From a virus, in the IMG/VR virus record IMGVR_UViG_3300017726_000032, positions 1 to 34,245 of that record: DNA of 34,245 nucleotides. One strand, written 5' to 3'. The translations under genes were made by a program, and so were the position numbers. Of this stretch, positions 23,125-32,873 are shown in pieces. The notes beneath the pieces are model-generated. The model saw only the letters and a list, made by a program, of their open reading frames with translations. It ran no database searches and was not told the origin of the DNA. Position 1 is the first letter of the stretch, and every line of letters begins with the position of its first letter.

Positions 23125-24600
23125 ATGGCAACAGTAAGTTTTAGTGGACCAGCTGCCGGTTCGATAGTCTCTCCAGCGTATCAAAAGATGACGCTTGCGA
23201 CTAATTACCTAGACTTTACATCATCTGATGTATTTGGCGATGGAACGAACGTAGCAGGTTGGGCACAACAATATCTTCCTGATTTATATGAGCAGGAAGT
23301 AGACAGATATGGTAACAGAACCATTTCTGGATTTTTATCTATGCTTAGTGCTGAAATGCCTTTACAATCTGATCAAGTAATTTGGTCTGAGCAAGGTAGA
23401 TTACACTTAGCATATAACGGTACTTGTGACACTACTAACGGTGCAGTAACTTCGATTACTGACATTGATGGTGGTTCAAGTGCAAAACACGCAGTAAGAA
23501 AAGGAGCAACAGTTGTAGCTGTAGTAGAAAACGTAGTCTTCAAAGGTTATGTATCTGCTGGAGTTGAAGCTAGTGAAACTGGTCTTACAATTTTACCTTA
23601 CGGAGCAGAAAATATTGAAGATTTAGCTGGTATCTCAACTGGATCTAAAGCAATTAAGTTCTTCGTATATGGTTCTGAATTTGCAAAAGGATCTGACACT
23701 ATGGGTAACTCCGTAGAGCCAAATTTCTTAACTTTCAACAATAGACCTATGATCATTAAAGATCACTTTGAAATCAATGGTTCTGACACTGCTCAGATCG
23801 GTTGGATCGAAGTAGCTGGTGAGTCTGGACAAGGTGGATACTTATGGTATCTAAAATCTTCAGGTGATACTAGAGTGAGATTTAACGATTATATGGAGAT
23901 GACTATGGTTGAAGCTGAGAAAGTTGTAACAGGTTCTGGAACTGCAGACTCACAACTTCATGATCTTGGTTCAGGCGGTGTTGATGGTTTCAATGGTTCA
24001 GAAGGTATGTTCTCAGCTATTGAAAACAGAGGTATCGTAGCTACTAACTTAGTTGATAACGCGTCTGATGCATTAGCTGATTTCGATTTATTATTAGCTG
24101 AGCTAGATAAGCAAGGTGCAATTGAAGAAAACATGTTATATCTTAACAGAACTTCAAACTTAATCTTTGATGATATGTTAGGTCAAATTAATGCTAACTA
24201 CGATGGTGGTACATCTTTCGGTGTATTTGAAAACTCATCTGACATGGCGTTAAACCTAGGATTCTCTGGATTTAGAAGAGGTTCTTATGACTTCTACAAA
24301 ACTGATTGGAAATACTTAAACGACGCTTCTACAAGAGGTTTAGTTGGTGGTATCAAAGGGGTAATTATTCCTGCAGGTACTTCTTCAGTATATGATCAGC
24401 AAGTAGGATCTAATGTAAGAAGACCTTTCTTACACGTTAGATATAGAGCAGGTCAAGCAGACGATAGAAAATTAAAGTCTTGGGTGACTGGATCAGTTGG
24501 TGGACCAACTAGTTCAAGCATTGACAAGATGGAGATTCACTATCTATCTGAAAGATGTTTAGTAGTACAAGCTGCAAACAACTTTATATTACTTAAGTAA
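23125..24600 (+). CDS. Major capsid protein
   Basis: A 491-residue protein following scaffold, near the size of crAss-like major capsid proteins and expected to have the HK97 fold. Notable segments are QYLPDLYEQEVDRYGNRTIS at ~50-70 (N-arm/E-loop region), GSEFAKGSDTMGNSVEP, then NRPMIIKDHFEINGSDTAQI, GIVATNLVDNASDALADFDL, and the C-terminal HYLSERCLVVQAANNFILLK. Codons are biased to C-ending forms (TTC, AAC, ATC, TAC) compared with terL and portal, consistent with very high expression. It has an A/T-rich leader in front and a strong hairpin terminator behind. Confidence 0.88.
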   Translation: MATVSFSGPAAGSIVSPAYQKMTLATNYLDFTSSDVFGDGTNVAGWAQQYLPDLYEQEVDRYGNRTISGFLSMLSAEMPLQSDQVIWSEQGRLHLAYNGTCDTTNGAVTSITDIDGGSSAKHAVRKGATVVAVVENVVFKGYVSAGVEASETGLTILPYGAENIEDLAGISTGSKAIKFFVYGSEFAKGSDTMGNSVEPNFLTFNNRPMIIKDHFEINGSDTAQIGWIEVAGESGQGGYLWYLKSSGDTRVRFNDYMEMTMVEAEKVVTGSGTADSQLHDLGSGGVDGFNGSEGMFSAIENRGIVATNLVDNASDALADFDLLLAELDKQGAIEENMLYLNRTSNLIFDDMLGQINANYDGGTSFGVFENSSDMALNLGFSGFRRGSYDFYKTDWKYLNDASTRGLVGGIKGVIIPAGTSSVYDQQVGSNVRRPFLHVRYRAGQADDRKLKSWVTGSVGGPTSSSIDKMEIHYLSERCLVVQAANNFILLK

Positions 24601-24610
24601 TATTTATATT

Positions 24611-24650
24611 AAAGAGTTAGGCGCTTCGGCGCCTAGCCCTTTATTTTTAT
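24611..24650 (+). terminator. Rho-independent terminator after capsid gene
   Basis: TAGGCGC (24618-24624) pairs perfectly with GCGCCTA (24629-24635) across a UUCG tetraloop, extended outward by AAAGAGT against GCCCTTT with one mismatch and one wobble. It is followed by ATTTTTAT. It lies 10 nt after the capsid stop and would separate highly expressed head genes from the tail genes. It has the same C(UUCG)G design as the terminator at 7826-7857. Confidence 0.88.
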
Positions 24651-24671
24651 TAATTTTTATTATATTATATC

Positions 24672-25460
24672 ATGAAAAAAACAAAAACAAAAGAAAAAGC
24701 TCCAGTTGTAACTAACGCTGAAGCTGTCCCAGCAAAACCAAGTTGGGTAGTAAAAGATAGGTTGTATGAATTAAATTTAAATGCAGTACCTCCTGTTTAT
24801 ATATTAAGATCTAGACAATTATTTTATTTTGACGAAAGCGTAGGATACGAAAGAGAGATAAAATATTGTAGAAATCAAAACACAGTATTCGTTGATGAAA
24901 TGAAAGGACCTCAAAGATTAGGTCATATTGTATTTAGAAACGGACAACTGTTTGTAGAAAAAGAACAAACAACATTACAAAAATTTCTATCAACATACCA
25001 CCCAGAAGCTGGTAGAACGTTTATAGAGTTTAATGCTGATCAAGTAGCAGAAGAAGAAATTGATGTTTTAGAGTTACAATTAGAAGCTATGAACGCTGCT
25101 AAAACACTAGACATTGATAGAATTGAAGCTATTGTAAGAACAGAGATCGGTAACGCAGTCAATAAGATGACTTCTAAAGAACTTAAACGTGACTCAATGG
25201 TATTTGCTAGGAATAATCCAGAATTGTTCTTAGAACTCGCTAATGATGAAAATATCAATATTAGAAACATGGGTATTAGGGCTGTTGAAAAGAATATAAT
25301 TAAATTATCTTCTGACAATAGATCTTTCAAATGGGCAAATAATGATAGAAAATTATTTGATATACCGTTTGATGAAAATCCATACTCTGCTTTAACCGCT
25401 TGGTTTAAAACAGATGAAGGTATTGAAGTTTACAAATTAGTTGAGAAAAAACTAAAATAA
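24672..25460 (+). CDS. Conserved-type structural protein, 262 aa
   Basis: A 262-residue soluble protein: a Lys-rich start (MKKTKTKEKAPVVTNAEAVP), then WVVKDRLYELNLNAVPPVYI, LLYFDE-like LFYFDESVGYEREIKYCRNQ, GHIVFRNGQLFVEKEQTTLQ, a helical middle (LELQLEAMNAAKTLDIDRIE; IGNAVNKMTSKELKRDSMVF), and the end NPYSALTAWFKTDEGIEVYK. I associate this sequence type with virion-assembly genes of marine phages, but its exact role is unknown. Position after the capsid and before ring proteins points to head completion. Confidence 0.65.
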   Translation: MKKTKTKEKAPVVTNAEAVPAKPSWVVKDRLYELNLNAVPPVYILRSRQLFYFDESVGYEREIKYCRNQNTVFVDEMKGPQRLGHIVFRNGQLFVEKEQTTLQKFLSTYHPEAGRTFIEFNADQVAEEEIDVLELQLEAMNAAKTLDIDRIEAIVRTEIGNAVNKMTSKELKRDSMVFARNNPELFLELANDENINIRNMGIRAVEKNIIKLSSDNRSFKWANNDRKLFDIPFDENPYSALTAWFKTDEGIEVYKLVEKKLK

Positions 25461-25473
25461 AAATCATTTATAG

Positions 25474-25501
25474 AGGTGGTCATCTCTATGGGTGACCACT
25501 T
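25474..25501 (+). other. Hairpin between structural genes
   Basis: GTGGTCA (25476-25482) pairs with TGACCAC (25493-25499) around a 10-nt loop, with two more outer pairs. It lies in the 58-bp gap before the ring-protein gene and is not followed by a T-run. It may be an RNA-processing or weak attenuation element. An upstream GTG (25492) inside it is unlikely to be a start. Confidence 0.5.
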
Positions 25502-25518
25502 ACTATAAAAAAGAAATT

Positions 25519-26268
25519 ATGGCAATAAACATAAACAAGGTATATAAATCAGTCTTGTCAATATTGAACAAAGAGCAAAGAGGTTATTTAACACCATCTG
25601 AGTACAATAACTTAGCTAGACAAGCTCAATTAGAATTATTAGATAAGCTATTTTACGATTATAACAGGTTTTTAAATATTGAAAAAGCTGGTAGAGTAAA
25701 CGATGCTTTAGCTGATATACCTACAAAAATACAAGAACAAATAGACCCGTTTTATGCCCAAGATGATATTTCATTAACAAATGGTGTTGGTACCTTACCA
25801 ACAGATCTATATAAAGTTATTGATATAACAATGACAGATGAAACTATTGAAATAGAAAAAATAGACAAAAATAGATTACCTTACTTAAAATCTTCACCAT
25901 TAACAAAACCAACTAAAGATTTTCCTGTATATTATCAGAGAGCTGCAGATATTATTGTAGAACCTGCGCTTACTGATGGAAGTTGGACATTAGGTGATTT
26001 AAAAATTAAATACATAAAAACACCAGCAGAACCTAGATGGGGTTATACTACAAATGCAACTTACGGTACTCAAACATATGATAGTACAACGTTTTCAAAC
26101 CAAACAAACACTCAAGGGTCAACAGACTTTGTATTACATCCATCACAAGAAACAGAATTAATAATAAACATCTTAGCTTATACAGGATTTATAATTAAAG
26201 ATCCTAATGTGGTTCAGCAAGCTGTATCATTAGGTCAAGGTGCTCAAATGGCTAAACAACAACAATAA
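25519..26268 (+). CDS. Ring/adaptor (head-tail connector) protein 1
   Basis: 250 residues from ATG 25519, which has the AAGAAATT leader; the frame extends to an in-frame GTG at 25492 inside a hairpin, which I reject. The N-terminus is helical (INKVYKSVLSILNKEQRGYL; NNLARQAQLELLDKLFYDYN), the middle is beta-rich with GVGTLPTDLYKVIDITMTD, and the end is helical (ETELIINILAYTGFIIKDPN). Helical N-terminus plus a TLP-x-D-L-Y-K strand is common in ring proteins of podovirus tails. It would attach below the portal. Its stop shares a base with the next start. Confidence 0.7.
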   Translation: MAININKVYKSVLSILNKEQRGYLTPSEYNNLARQAQLELLDKLFYDYNRFLNIEKAGRVNDALADIPTKIQEQIDPFYAQDDISLTNGVGTLPTDLYKVIDITMTDETIEIEKIDKNRLPYLKSSPLTKPTKDFPVYYQRAADIIVEPALTDGSWTLGDLKIKYIKTPAEPRWGYTTNATYGTQTYDSTTFSNQTNTQGSTDFVLHPSQETELIINILAYTGFIIKDPNVVQQAVSLGQGAQMAKQQQ

Positions 26269-27392
26269 TGGGATTTTTAGGAACAACATCAGCAAAACAA
26301 TACTACAATAGTAGTCAGGAATTTACGGCAACAGCAAGTCAAACTGAGTTTGTATTAACGGTTGCTAGCTTACCAGCTTTAATAACTGATTTTTTAGTAT
26401 TTGTAGACGGTACTGAAGTAAATCCTAGTACCTACGCTTATGCTGGCCCAACAGGTGGTAACGCTGGTAAAATTACATTTACATCTGGTCAAACAGCTGG
26501 TGCTAAAGTATTAGTTAAATTAATTGATAGAGAATTAGGTGATTATAGATATATAAAACTAAAAGATATAGTTAACAACTTTATAATAGCTTATGTTGGT
26601 AACGGTAAACTTATACCACATGCTAACAGATCTGAAGTTTTATTTCATATAAAAAGAGGTATACAAGAGTTTAGTTATGACATATCAAGATTAGAAAAAA
26701 TACAAGAAATTGATGTTCCACCATCTTTAAAAATACCTATGCCACAAGACTATATAAGTTACATTGGTATACATTGGGTTGACACAGCTGGTATTGAACA
26801 TCCAGTTTTTCCTGCAAGATTTACATCAAGACCATCAGAGTCTATAGCGCAGGATGGTGATGGTAATTATTTATTTGATGAAAATGAAGGTGTGTTAAAT
26901 ATAACACCTGGTATAACTGTTGATAGATTTAACTCAAACTTTAATCAAGATTTGTTTGATGGAACAGTGACTAATGATGATTATTTTTTATACACACATT
27001 ACATAGCTAATAGATTAGCATCATTTTCAAATAGATATGGCGCTGAGCCAGAACTTTCTAACTTAAACGGTGTTTTTACAATTGATGAAGTTGGTGGTCA
27101 ATTTGGCTTTGATTCATCAATGAGCGGCAGGACTATAACAATAAAGTATGTATCAGACGGTATGGCAACTGACGGTGAAATGAAAGTACATAAAATGGCA
27201 GAAGATGCTTTATACAAATATGTTTTGTTTGGTATGCTTTCAACAAGAACTAACATACCTGAATACATAGTCGCAAGATATAAAAAAGAAAGAAGAGCTG
27301 CTATGCGTAACGCTAAACTTAGGTTAACTAATATAAATATAAAAGAACTTACAAATGTAATGAGAGGTAAGTCAAAACAAATTAAACACTAA
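26268..27392 (+). CDS. Ring/adaptor (head-tail connector) protein 2
   Basis: A 374-residue protein with an N-terminal beta module (residues ~15-90: FTATASQTEFVLTVASLPAL, DFLVFVDGTEVNPSTYAYAG) similar to the beta-sandwich modules of T7-like fibre N-termini. A conserved-looking middle follows (RSEVLFHIKRGIQEFSYDIS; PMPQDYISYIGIHWVD), then a helical basic end (EDALYKYVLFGMLSTRTNIP, RRAAMRNAKLRLTN). Such helical basic ends occur in T7 gp11/P22 gp4-like ring proteins. It likely stacks on ring protein 1 and may dock fibres through the N-terminal module. TAATG overlap with the preceding gene. Confidence 0.7.
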   Translation: MGFLGTTSAKQYYNSSQEFTATASQTEFVLTVASLPALITDFLVFVDGTEVNPSTYAYAGPTGGNAGKITFTSGQTAGAKVLVKLIDRELGDYRYIKLKDIVNNFIIAYVGNGKLIPHANRSEVLFHIKRGIQEFSYDISRLEKIQEIDVPPSLKIPMPQDYISYIGIHWVDTAGIEHPVFPARFTSRPSESIAQDGDGNYLFDENEGVLNITPGITVDRFNSNFNQDLFDGTVTNDDYFLYTHYIANRLASFSNRYGAEPELSNLNGVFTIDEVGGQFGFDSSMSGRTITIKYVSDGMATDGEMKVHKMAEDALYKYVLFGMLSTRTNIPEYIVARYKKERRAAMRNAKLRLTNINIKELTNVMRGKSKQIKH

Positions 27393-27395
27393 TAC

Positions 27396-30300
27396 ATGCC
27401 GAAAATAAAAAATATTTTTACTAAAGCTCGTATGAATAAAGATCTGGACGAAAGACTCGTTCCAGGTGGTGAATATAGAGAAGCTCAAAATGTATCTATA
27501 GCTACAAGTGAAGATTCAGACGTTGGAGCTATTGAAAATATTAGAGGTAATAAAAAGCTTACAACTCAAGAAATTAAAGATCTTGGCAATGCTTTTGATG
27601 TAACTACAATAGGTTCTTACGTAGATGTTTCTAACGATAGAATATTTTGGTTTACAACTTCATGTACAAGCACAACTCCAAATGCAGACATACATACAAT
27701 GCAAAGGGCGAAAGAAAATTCAAACAAGCATAGGATGAAAGTTGTAATGAAAGAAGGTAACAACGCTGAAGAAGTTTTAGCATCAGGCTTGTATTTAAAT
27801 TTTACAAAAACACATCCTATAACAGGTGTAAATACTATAGGTAATTATTTATATTTTACAGACAACTACAACTCACCAAGAGTTATAGATGTAGACTTAG
27901 CTAGAAATAATACAACTTATTATGTAGATGCACAAGAAGAAAAAATATCAGTTGCAAAAGTAGCACCATATTTAGCACCTATGTTAAATAAGCCAAACAC
28001 AATTGACGCCGCTGCTAGTATAGAGGGTGGTGGAACTGGTTATTCTGTAGCTAACGACTTAGCAACTACAGGTGGAACTGGTACTGGCTTAAAAGTAAAT
28101 GTAACAACTGTAAACTCTGGAGTTATAACAGCTATCACAATATCAGAAGATGATATAGGTTATGGTTACAGCATAGATGATGTGTTAACAATAACAGGTG
28201 GTGGTAACAATGCTACTGTAAAAATAACGGCTTATCCTAATGTAGCAGACGGACAAACATTAATAACATCTAATCCTAATGCTCTAATAGGTGTTAAATC
28301 TGATTATATGCAAGAGCGATTTATTAGATTTGCATATAGATATAAATACAAAGATGGTACGTACTCTATAATGTCACCATTTACACAACCTGTATTTAAG
28401 CCTTTAAACGCTGGTATACTTAAATTTTCTCCTGACACAGCTGTAAACGCAACTACAAACGAACCTAAAGTAAATATATCTTCACAAGATGTTGTTGAGC
28501 GAGGTATTGTTCCTTTAATGCAAAACGCTTACGATAAAGTTATTATGCGTATACCTTTACCAACTATAGACACAGACTTTGTTTTTACAGAGCATCAAAC
28601 AACTAGTAATAAAGTTACTACAACTTATGAAAATGATAAAGGTCTTAGAATAAAAGATATAGAAATATTATTAAAAGAATCAAACGGTATATCTGTTAAA
28701 CTTGTAGACACTATAAACGTTGATGCTGCAAAAAACGAGTCAACAAGTCCGTTTGGTATATATACAGTAACTCCAAAACCAGGACAAACTCATCACAAAC
28801 AATTTATAGAATACACGTACAAAGCAAAAGAACCATTTAAAGTTTTACCAGAAAAACAGTTAATAAGAGTTTCTGATGATGTTCCCGTTAGAGCAAAAGC
28901 TCAAGAAGTAGTTGGTAACAGAATAGTTTATGGAAATATAACACTAGGTTACGATGTGCCTAATGATGAGGCTGGTAATAAAGGTATAAGTTTCTTTTTA
29001 TCAAGTGATAATAAAGGTAACGTTGAAAAAGGAGTTTCATCAGGACATTTTTACTTTAACACACAGTCACATAGATTTCATACTGTAAAACAAAGAAGAA
29101 CTTACCAAGCAGGTATAGTATTAATGGATGTTTTTGGTAGAATGTCACCTGTGATACCATCAACTTATAAAAGCGATGATTTATCTGACACACACACTGT
29201 AGTAGCAGAAACAGATTCGTATGCTGCTAATACAGATGGTAGCTGGGAAAATACATTTAAAACATATGGTAAAGCTTTAAACATAGACTTTCAAGACTCT
29301 AGAATAGTACCAACATCAAACACACATCAATATGAAGATAATCCAAATGGTTGGTTTGCATGGAAAGTTGTAGTTAAACAAACAGAACAAGAATATTATA
29401 ACGTTTATACTCAACATCCAATGAACAATTGGTCAGTTACAAAGGGTAAAACAGTAACAGATAACCCAAATAATCATGCTGATGATCAAGATCAAGTGGT
29501 TGCTGGTCTATTTGATACAAGTTCAAGATCAAGATCATGGTTTAGTTTAACAGGTGATAATATAAATAAAGTGCCTAGATCTATCATAGACATTGATGAG
29601 TTTAAAGATGGTGTTGCTGGGTCAGAAGTACAGTTGTATCCTAAAGTTGTACAAATAAACGTAGGAACACAATCGGGTAACGTTGGTAATAGGCTTTTTG
29701 ATTCTAAAATGGGTATTGATGGTCAAGAGTATATTGATGTTATGACTATTGGTGATGCTAAGTCACAAGGTTTATTTAGTATATCTAACGCTAAAAACGG
29801 ACCTTATGCTGACGGAGCTTTTATACCTAGAAGCTTACCAGATAGAGAAAGAGTATACGACTTTTTACAAGATGCAGAAAAAAACCCAACAGTAGCTGAA
29901 ATACCAAATTTAGATAATGAAATAGTAAACGTAACTGGTGAGTTTACTCAAGCTAGTGATGTTGTTTCTTCAACAGATGATTCAAATAATGATAGACCAT
30001 TTGGTTACCCAAAAGCTAAAGACAAAGGTTTGACTGTTTTTGAAACAAAACCTTTTCAATCAAATCTTGATATATATTATGAAACAGCTACTTGTGGTAC
30101 TGTTACAGATTTAAACCTACAGTGCGAAGCTGCATCATCTGGACCAACTAATGTAAGGATAACAGCTACAGCTGAAAAAGAAGCTTACGCAGCGGCTATA
30201 ACGGCTAGTTTCCCAGAAAGTTTTGATTATACAAATAATAATAAATTAGAAAAACAAATTGGTGAATTAACAGCAACTGTAGATGATCCAACAAGTCAAG

Positions 30301-31505
30301 GTTATACCATGTCAAACTTTCAATTAATGGCTGTTACAAATAACGATGATACTGATGGCGCTGACTTAGGTAAGTTTGAAATTGATGAAGAAGATGATAT
30401 TACAGTAGTTAGACGTTCAGCTAAACATACTTCTGCTGCTAACGCAAACGGAATTAATTTAACATTAAATAATAACCCTGGCGTTATTATAGCTAGATTT
30501 AAAAATAGTGAGCTAGCGGCGTTATCAACAGGTGGAAGCGTTGCAATGACTTCAATACCTAGTGACGGAGCTGGTTTTTATAAAATTTGGTTTTACGACA
30601 ATAGTGGCACAAACATTACAGATCAAAGACAATGTGTTATTCAGGTAGATGCTAATAATGCAATACTTGCTATAACCAACGAACAGGCTGGACCAGGCGG
30701 TGGCGCTCAAATTGATCCTAGGTTTATGTTAAAATTAGGACATCAGTTTGGTTTTAGTAATAACGGCTCTGATGATTATAGTATTTTAGTAAGAGCTACA
30801 CAAAGCAACAACGCTTCTTCTTTACAAACATTTACAGTTAGCGTAGCAAATAGTAATCCTGTTGGAACTAATGCTAACGGTTTTATAGATAATCAAAGTA
30901 CTTATGGTAGCGGTGGAAAAGGTTATCAAGTGGGTACTATAACAGCTGTTAATGGATCTGCAAACGCAGCTCTAAATAAAACAGGTCTGACAGCGGCAAT
31001 ATCTGGTGGTACTAACTCTAGTATGTTTAATATTCAAGCAGGTATGGCAGACGGTACTTTTACAATAAGAACAAATAATACATTTACTTATAGTGGTTTC
31101 TTTGGCAATGATAATATATCAGGAAGAGCGATAAGTATAGTGTTTACAGATATTGGTGGGTTAACATCACCAACTGGTGTAGCTGCTACGCAGTTTACAA
31201 TATTTCCAAGAACATCAACACCTATAGACGGTCATTATTTGGCTGGAGCACTTAATGATGTGTGTACTATAAAATACAATCAACCAGCTGTAACTTACTA
31301 TATTAAATCATCTATTGGTGGTGGCGGTGGTGCAGCTCCTACTCAAAGTGGTGGTGTAAATGCCGGTAATATAATACATACGGATAAATTATTGAACAAT
31401 CCAGTTGCAGCTGGGACGTTTACAGTATCTGGTATAAATCCTAGACACGCTGTATCAGGCACAGGTGTTGTATCAGCGAGTACTTTTAATTGTCCAATAG
31501 CATAA
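27396..31505 (+). CDS. Muzzle/tail nozzle protein, N-terminal part
   Basis: A 1369-residue protein. Its first 50 residues carry the signature FTKARMNKDLDERLVPGGEY then REAQNVSIATSEDSDVGAIE, which I associate with the muzzle/tail stabilisation proteins of crAss-like and marine phages. Strand-rich segments with propeller character follow (TIGNYLYFTDNYNSPRVIDV; YKYKDGTYSIMSPFTQPVF). From about residue 895 (CGTVTDLNLQCEAA) to ~1290 there is a Ser/Thr/Asn-rich beta region resembling Ig- or cadherin-like inserts (ANSNPVGTNANGF). It ends with a Gly5 stretch and AGTFTVSGINPRHAVSGTGV. The remainder of the muzzle appears in the next gene, in the same frame after one TAA. Confidence 0.75.
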   Translation: MPKIKNIFTKARMNKDLDERLVPGGEYREAQNVSIATSEDSDVGAIENIRGNKKLTTQEIKDLGNAFDVTTIGSYVDVSNDRIFWFTTSCTSTTPNADIHTMQRAKENSNKHRMKVVMKEGNNAEEVLASGLYLNFTKTHPITGVNTIGNYLYFTDNYNSPRVIDVDLARNNTTYYVDAQEEKISVAKVAPYLAPMLNKPNTIDAAASIEGGGTGYSVANDLATTGGTGTGLKVNVTTVNSGVITAITISEDDIGYGYSIDDVLTITGGGNNATVKITAYPNVADGQTLITSNPNALIGVKSDYMQERFIRFAYRYKYKDGTYSIMSPFTQPVFKPLNAGILKFSPDTAVNATTNEPKVNISSQDVVERGIVPLMQNAYDKVIMRIPLPTIDTDFVFTEHQTTSNKVTTTYENDKGLRIKDIEILLKESNGISVKLVDTINVDAAKNESTSPFGIYTVTPKPGQTHHKQFIEYTYKAKEPFKVLPEKQLIRVSDDVPVRAKAQEVVGNRIVYGNITLGYDVPNDEAGNKGISFFLSSDNKGNVEKGVSSGHFYFNTQSHRFHTVKQRRTYQAGIVLMDVFGRMSPVIPSTYKSDDLSDTHTVVAETDSYAANTDGSWENTFKTYGKALNIDFQDSRIVPTSNTHQYEDNPNGWFAWKVVVKQTEQEYYNVYTQHPMNNWSVTKGKTVTDNPNNHADDQDQVVAGLFDTSSRSRSWFSLTGDNINKVPRSIIDIDEFKDGVAGSEVQLYPKVVQINVGTQSGNVGNRLFDSKMGIDGQEYIDVMTIGDAKSQGLFSISNAKNGPYADGAFIPRSLPDRERVYDFLQDAEKNPTVAEIPNLDNEIVNVTGEFTQASDVVSSTDDSNNDRPFGYPKAKDKGLTVFETKPFQSNLDIYYETATCGTVTDLNLQCEAASSGPTNVRITATAEKEAYAAAITASFPESFDYTNNNKLEKQIGELTATVDDPTSQGYTMSNFQLMAVTNNDDTDGADLGKFEIDEEDDITVVRRSAKHTSAANANGINLTLNNNPGVIIARFKNSELAALSTGGSVAMTSIPSDGAGFYKIWFYDNSGTNITDQRQCVIQVDANNAILAITNEQAGPGGGAQIDPRFMLKLGHQFGFSNNGSDDYSILVRATQSNNASSLQTFTVSVANSNPVGTNANGFIDNQSTYGSGGKGYQVGTITAVNGSANAALNKTGLTAAISGGTNSSMFNIQAGMADGTFTIRTNNTFTYSGFFGNDNISGRAISIVFTDIGGLTSPTGVAATQFTIFPRTSTPIDGHYLAGALNDVCTIKYNQPAVTYYIKSSIGGGGGAAPTQSGGVNAGNIIHTDKLLNNPVAAGTFTVSGINPRHAVSGTGVVSASTFNCPIA

Positions 31506-31514
31506 AATAAAAAT

Positions 31515-32858
31515 ATGGGAGCAGTAATAGAATTAGCATTTTCAAACGCCATAATAATACAAGGTGGTAGAAGCGGATCAAATGAAGCGCCTGGCGTATA
31601 TCACATTGAAGAAAATAGAATAAAAGGTGAGTATAATGGTATTCAAATGGATATTGGTGCAAGAGCTCATATAACAGACGAAGAATATAAAGGTAGGGTA
31701 AGAAAAAACGCTTTAACATACAGTGGTATATTCAATGCTAGAACTACTGTTAACGAGTTGAATCAATTTCCATCAGGTCAATCAATAACAAGAGCCGTTG
31801 ATGTTAACAATGGTAGTATACAAAAACTGCACGCTGAAGATACTAACTTAAATATATTTCAAGAAAATAAAGTTAATAGAGCTTTAATAGATAAAGACGC
31901 TATATTTACAGCTGAAGGACAACCAATAACAGCATCAGGCGCTAATGTCATAGGCCAAATAACACCTTATTCTGGTAAGTATGGTATTGGTAAAAACCCT
32001 GAAAGTTTTGCATACTTTGGTAATAGAAAATACTTTGCAGACAAGCAAAGAGGTGTTATATGTAGATTGTCAGCAGACGGTATAACTCCTATATCAGACG
32101 CTGGTATGAAAGACTGGTTTAAAGATAACCTAAAAGTGTGTGATACTATATATGGAGCGTTTGATGAACAAAAGAAACAATACGTTGTAACATTAGAAGG
32201 AACAGGTATTGAAGGAGGTGTAGTGGCACCAGCTTTACTAGGTGGAACAGCAACAGCTAACGTAACAGATTATGCCACATTGTCATTTGATGAAAGAGCT
32301 AGTGGTTGGGTTAGTTTTTACACATATAAAGCAACACATGGTGTAAGTTTAAAAAATGAGTTCTACACATATCATTTATCAAACTTATACAGACAGCATG
32401 ATGAAACAGCAGCGAGAGCTAATTTTTATGATGCAACATATAACGATCCATCATATGTTAAATTTCTATTTAACATGGAACCATCAACAGTTAAAACGTT
32501 TTTAACTCTTGATTATGAAGGAACAACTGGTTGGAATATGACTAATTTTTCAACAGGTGGTTACGCTGTATACGGAGCATCAGGTAGTTATGATGATCTT
32601 AATACAGCATATGAGATACCTAAAGAAGGTACAACAATAGGAACAGGTGAAACTGTAGGCTTTATTAAAAAAGAAAGTTTTTACTACAGTGAATTAAGAA
32701 ATAAGGCGGTTGATTTTTATCAAGACAATAGCCATTTTCAAACATCTGGTTTAAAAGGATATTTTTCAAACATAACAATGCAGTACTGGGAACCTAACGA
32801 AAGTTCCAATGATCCAAAGGCTGAATTATTTTCAGTCAATGGAGAAGTTACTGTCTAA
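31515..32858 (+). CDS. Muzzle/tail nozzle protein, C-terminal part
   Basis: A 447-residue protein in the same reading frame as the 1369-residue protein, separated by TAA plus three codons. It contains the typical C-terminal muzzle core: VNRALIDKDAIFTAEGQPIT (~118-137), VIGQITPYSGKYGIGKNPES, FAYFGNRKYFADKQRGVICR (~165-185) and LSADGITPISDAGMKDWFKD. These resemble the distal half of single-chain muzzle proteins, so the tail nozzle here is probably assembled from two chains. ATG follows AATAAAAAT, a proper local leader, which supports real separate initiation rather than only readthrough. Confidence 0.75.
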   Translation: MGAVIELAFSNAIIIQGGRSGSNEAPGVYHIEENRIKGEYNGIQMDIGARAHITDEEYKGRVRKNALTYSGIFNARTTVNELNQFPSGQSITRAVDVNNGSIQKLHAEDTNLNIFQENKVNRALIDKDAIFTAEGQPITASGANVIGQITPYSGKYGIGKNPESFAYFGNRKYFADKQRGVICRLSADGITPISDAGMKDWFKDNLKVCDTIYGAFDEQKKQYVVTLEGTGIEGGVVAPALLGGTATANVTDYATLSFDERASGWVSFYTYKATHGVSLKNEFYTYHLSNLYRQHDETAARANFYDATYNDPSYVKFLFNMEPSTVKTFLTLDYEGTTGWNMTNFSTGGYAVYGASGSYDDLNTAYEIPKEGTTIGTGETVGFIKKESFYYSELRNKAVDFYQDNSHFQTSGLKGYFSNITMQYWEPNESSNDPKAELFSVNGEVTV

Positions 32859-32873
32859 TAAAATTATAGTAAT

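Noticed and set aside
25492-25518. GTG start at 25492 for ring protein 1
   Set aside because: It lies in a hairpin arm, and the added residues look unlike a protein N-terminus. ATG 25519 follows AAGAAATT, like other genes here.
31503-31505. Stop-codon reassignment, as known in some crAss-like phages
   Set aside because: TAA, TAG and TGA all end genes at sensible positions here (for example TGA at 16666-16668 and TAG at 14655-14657), and the gene after this TAA has its own leader and ATG.
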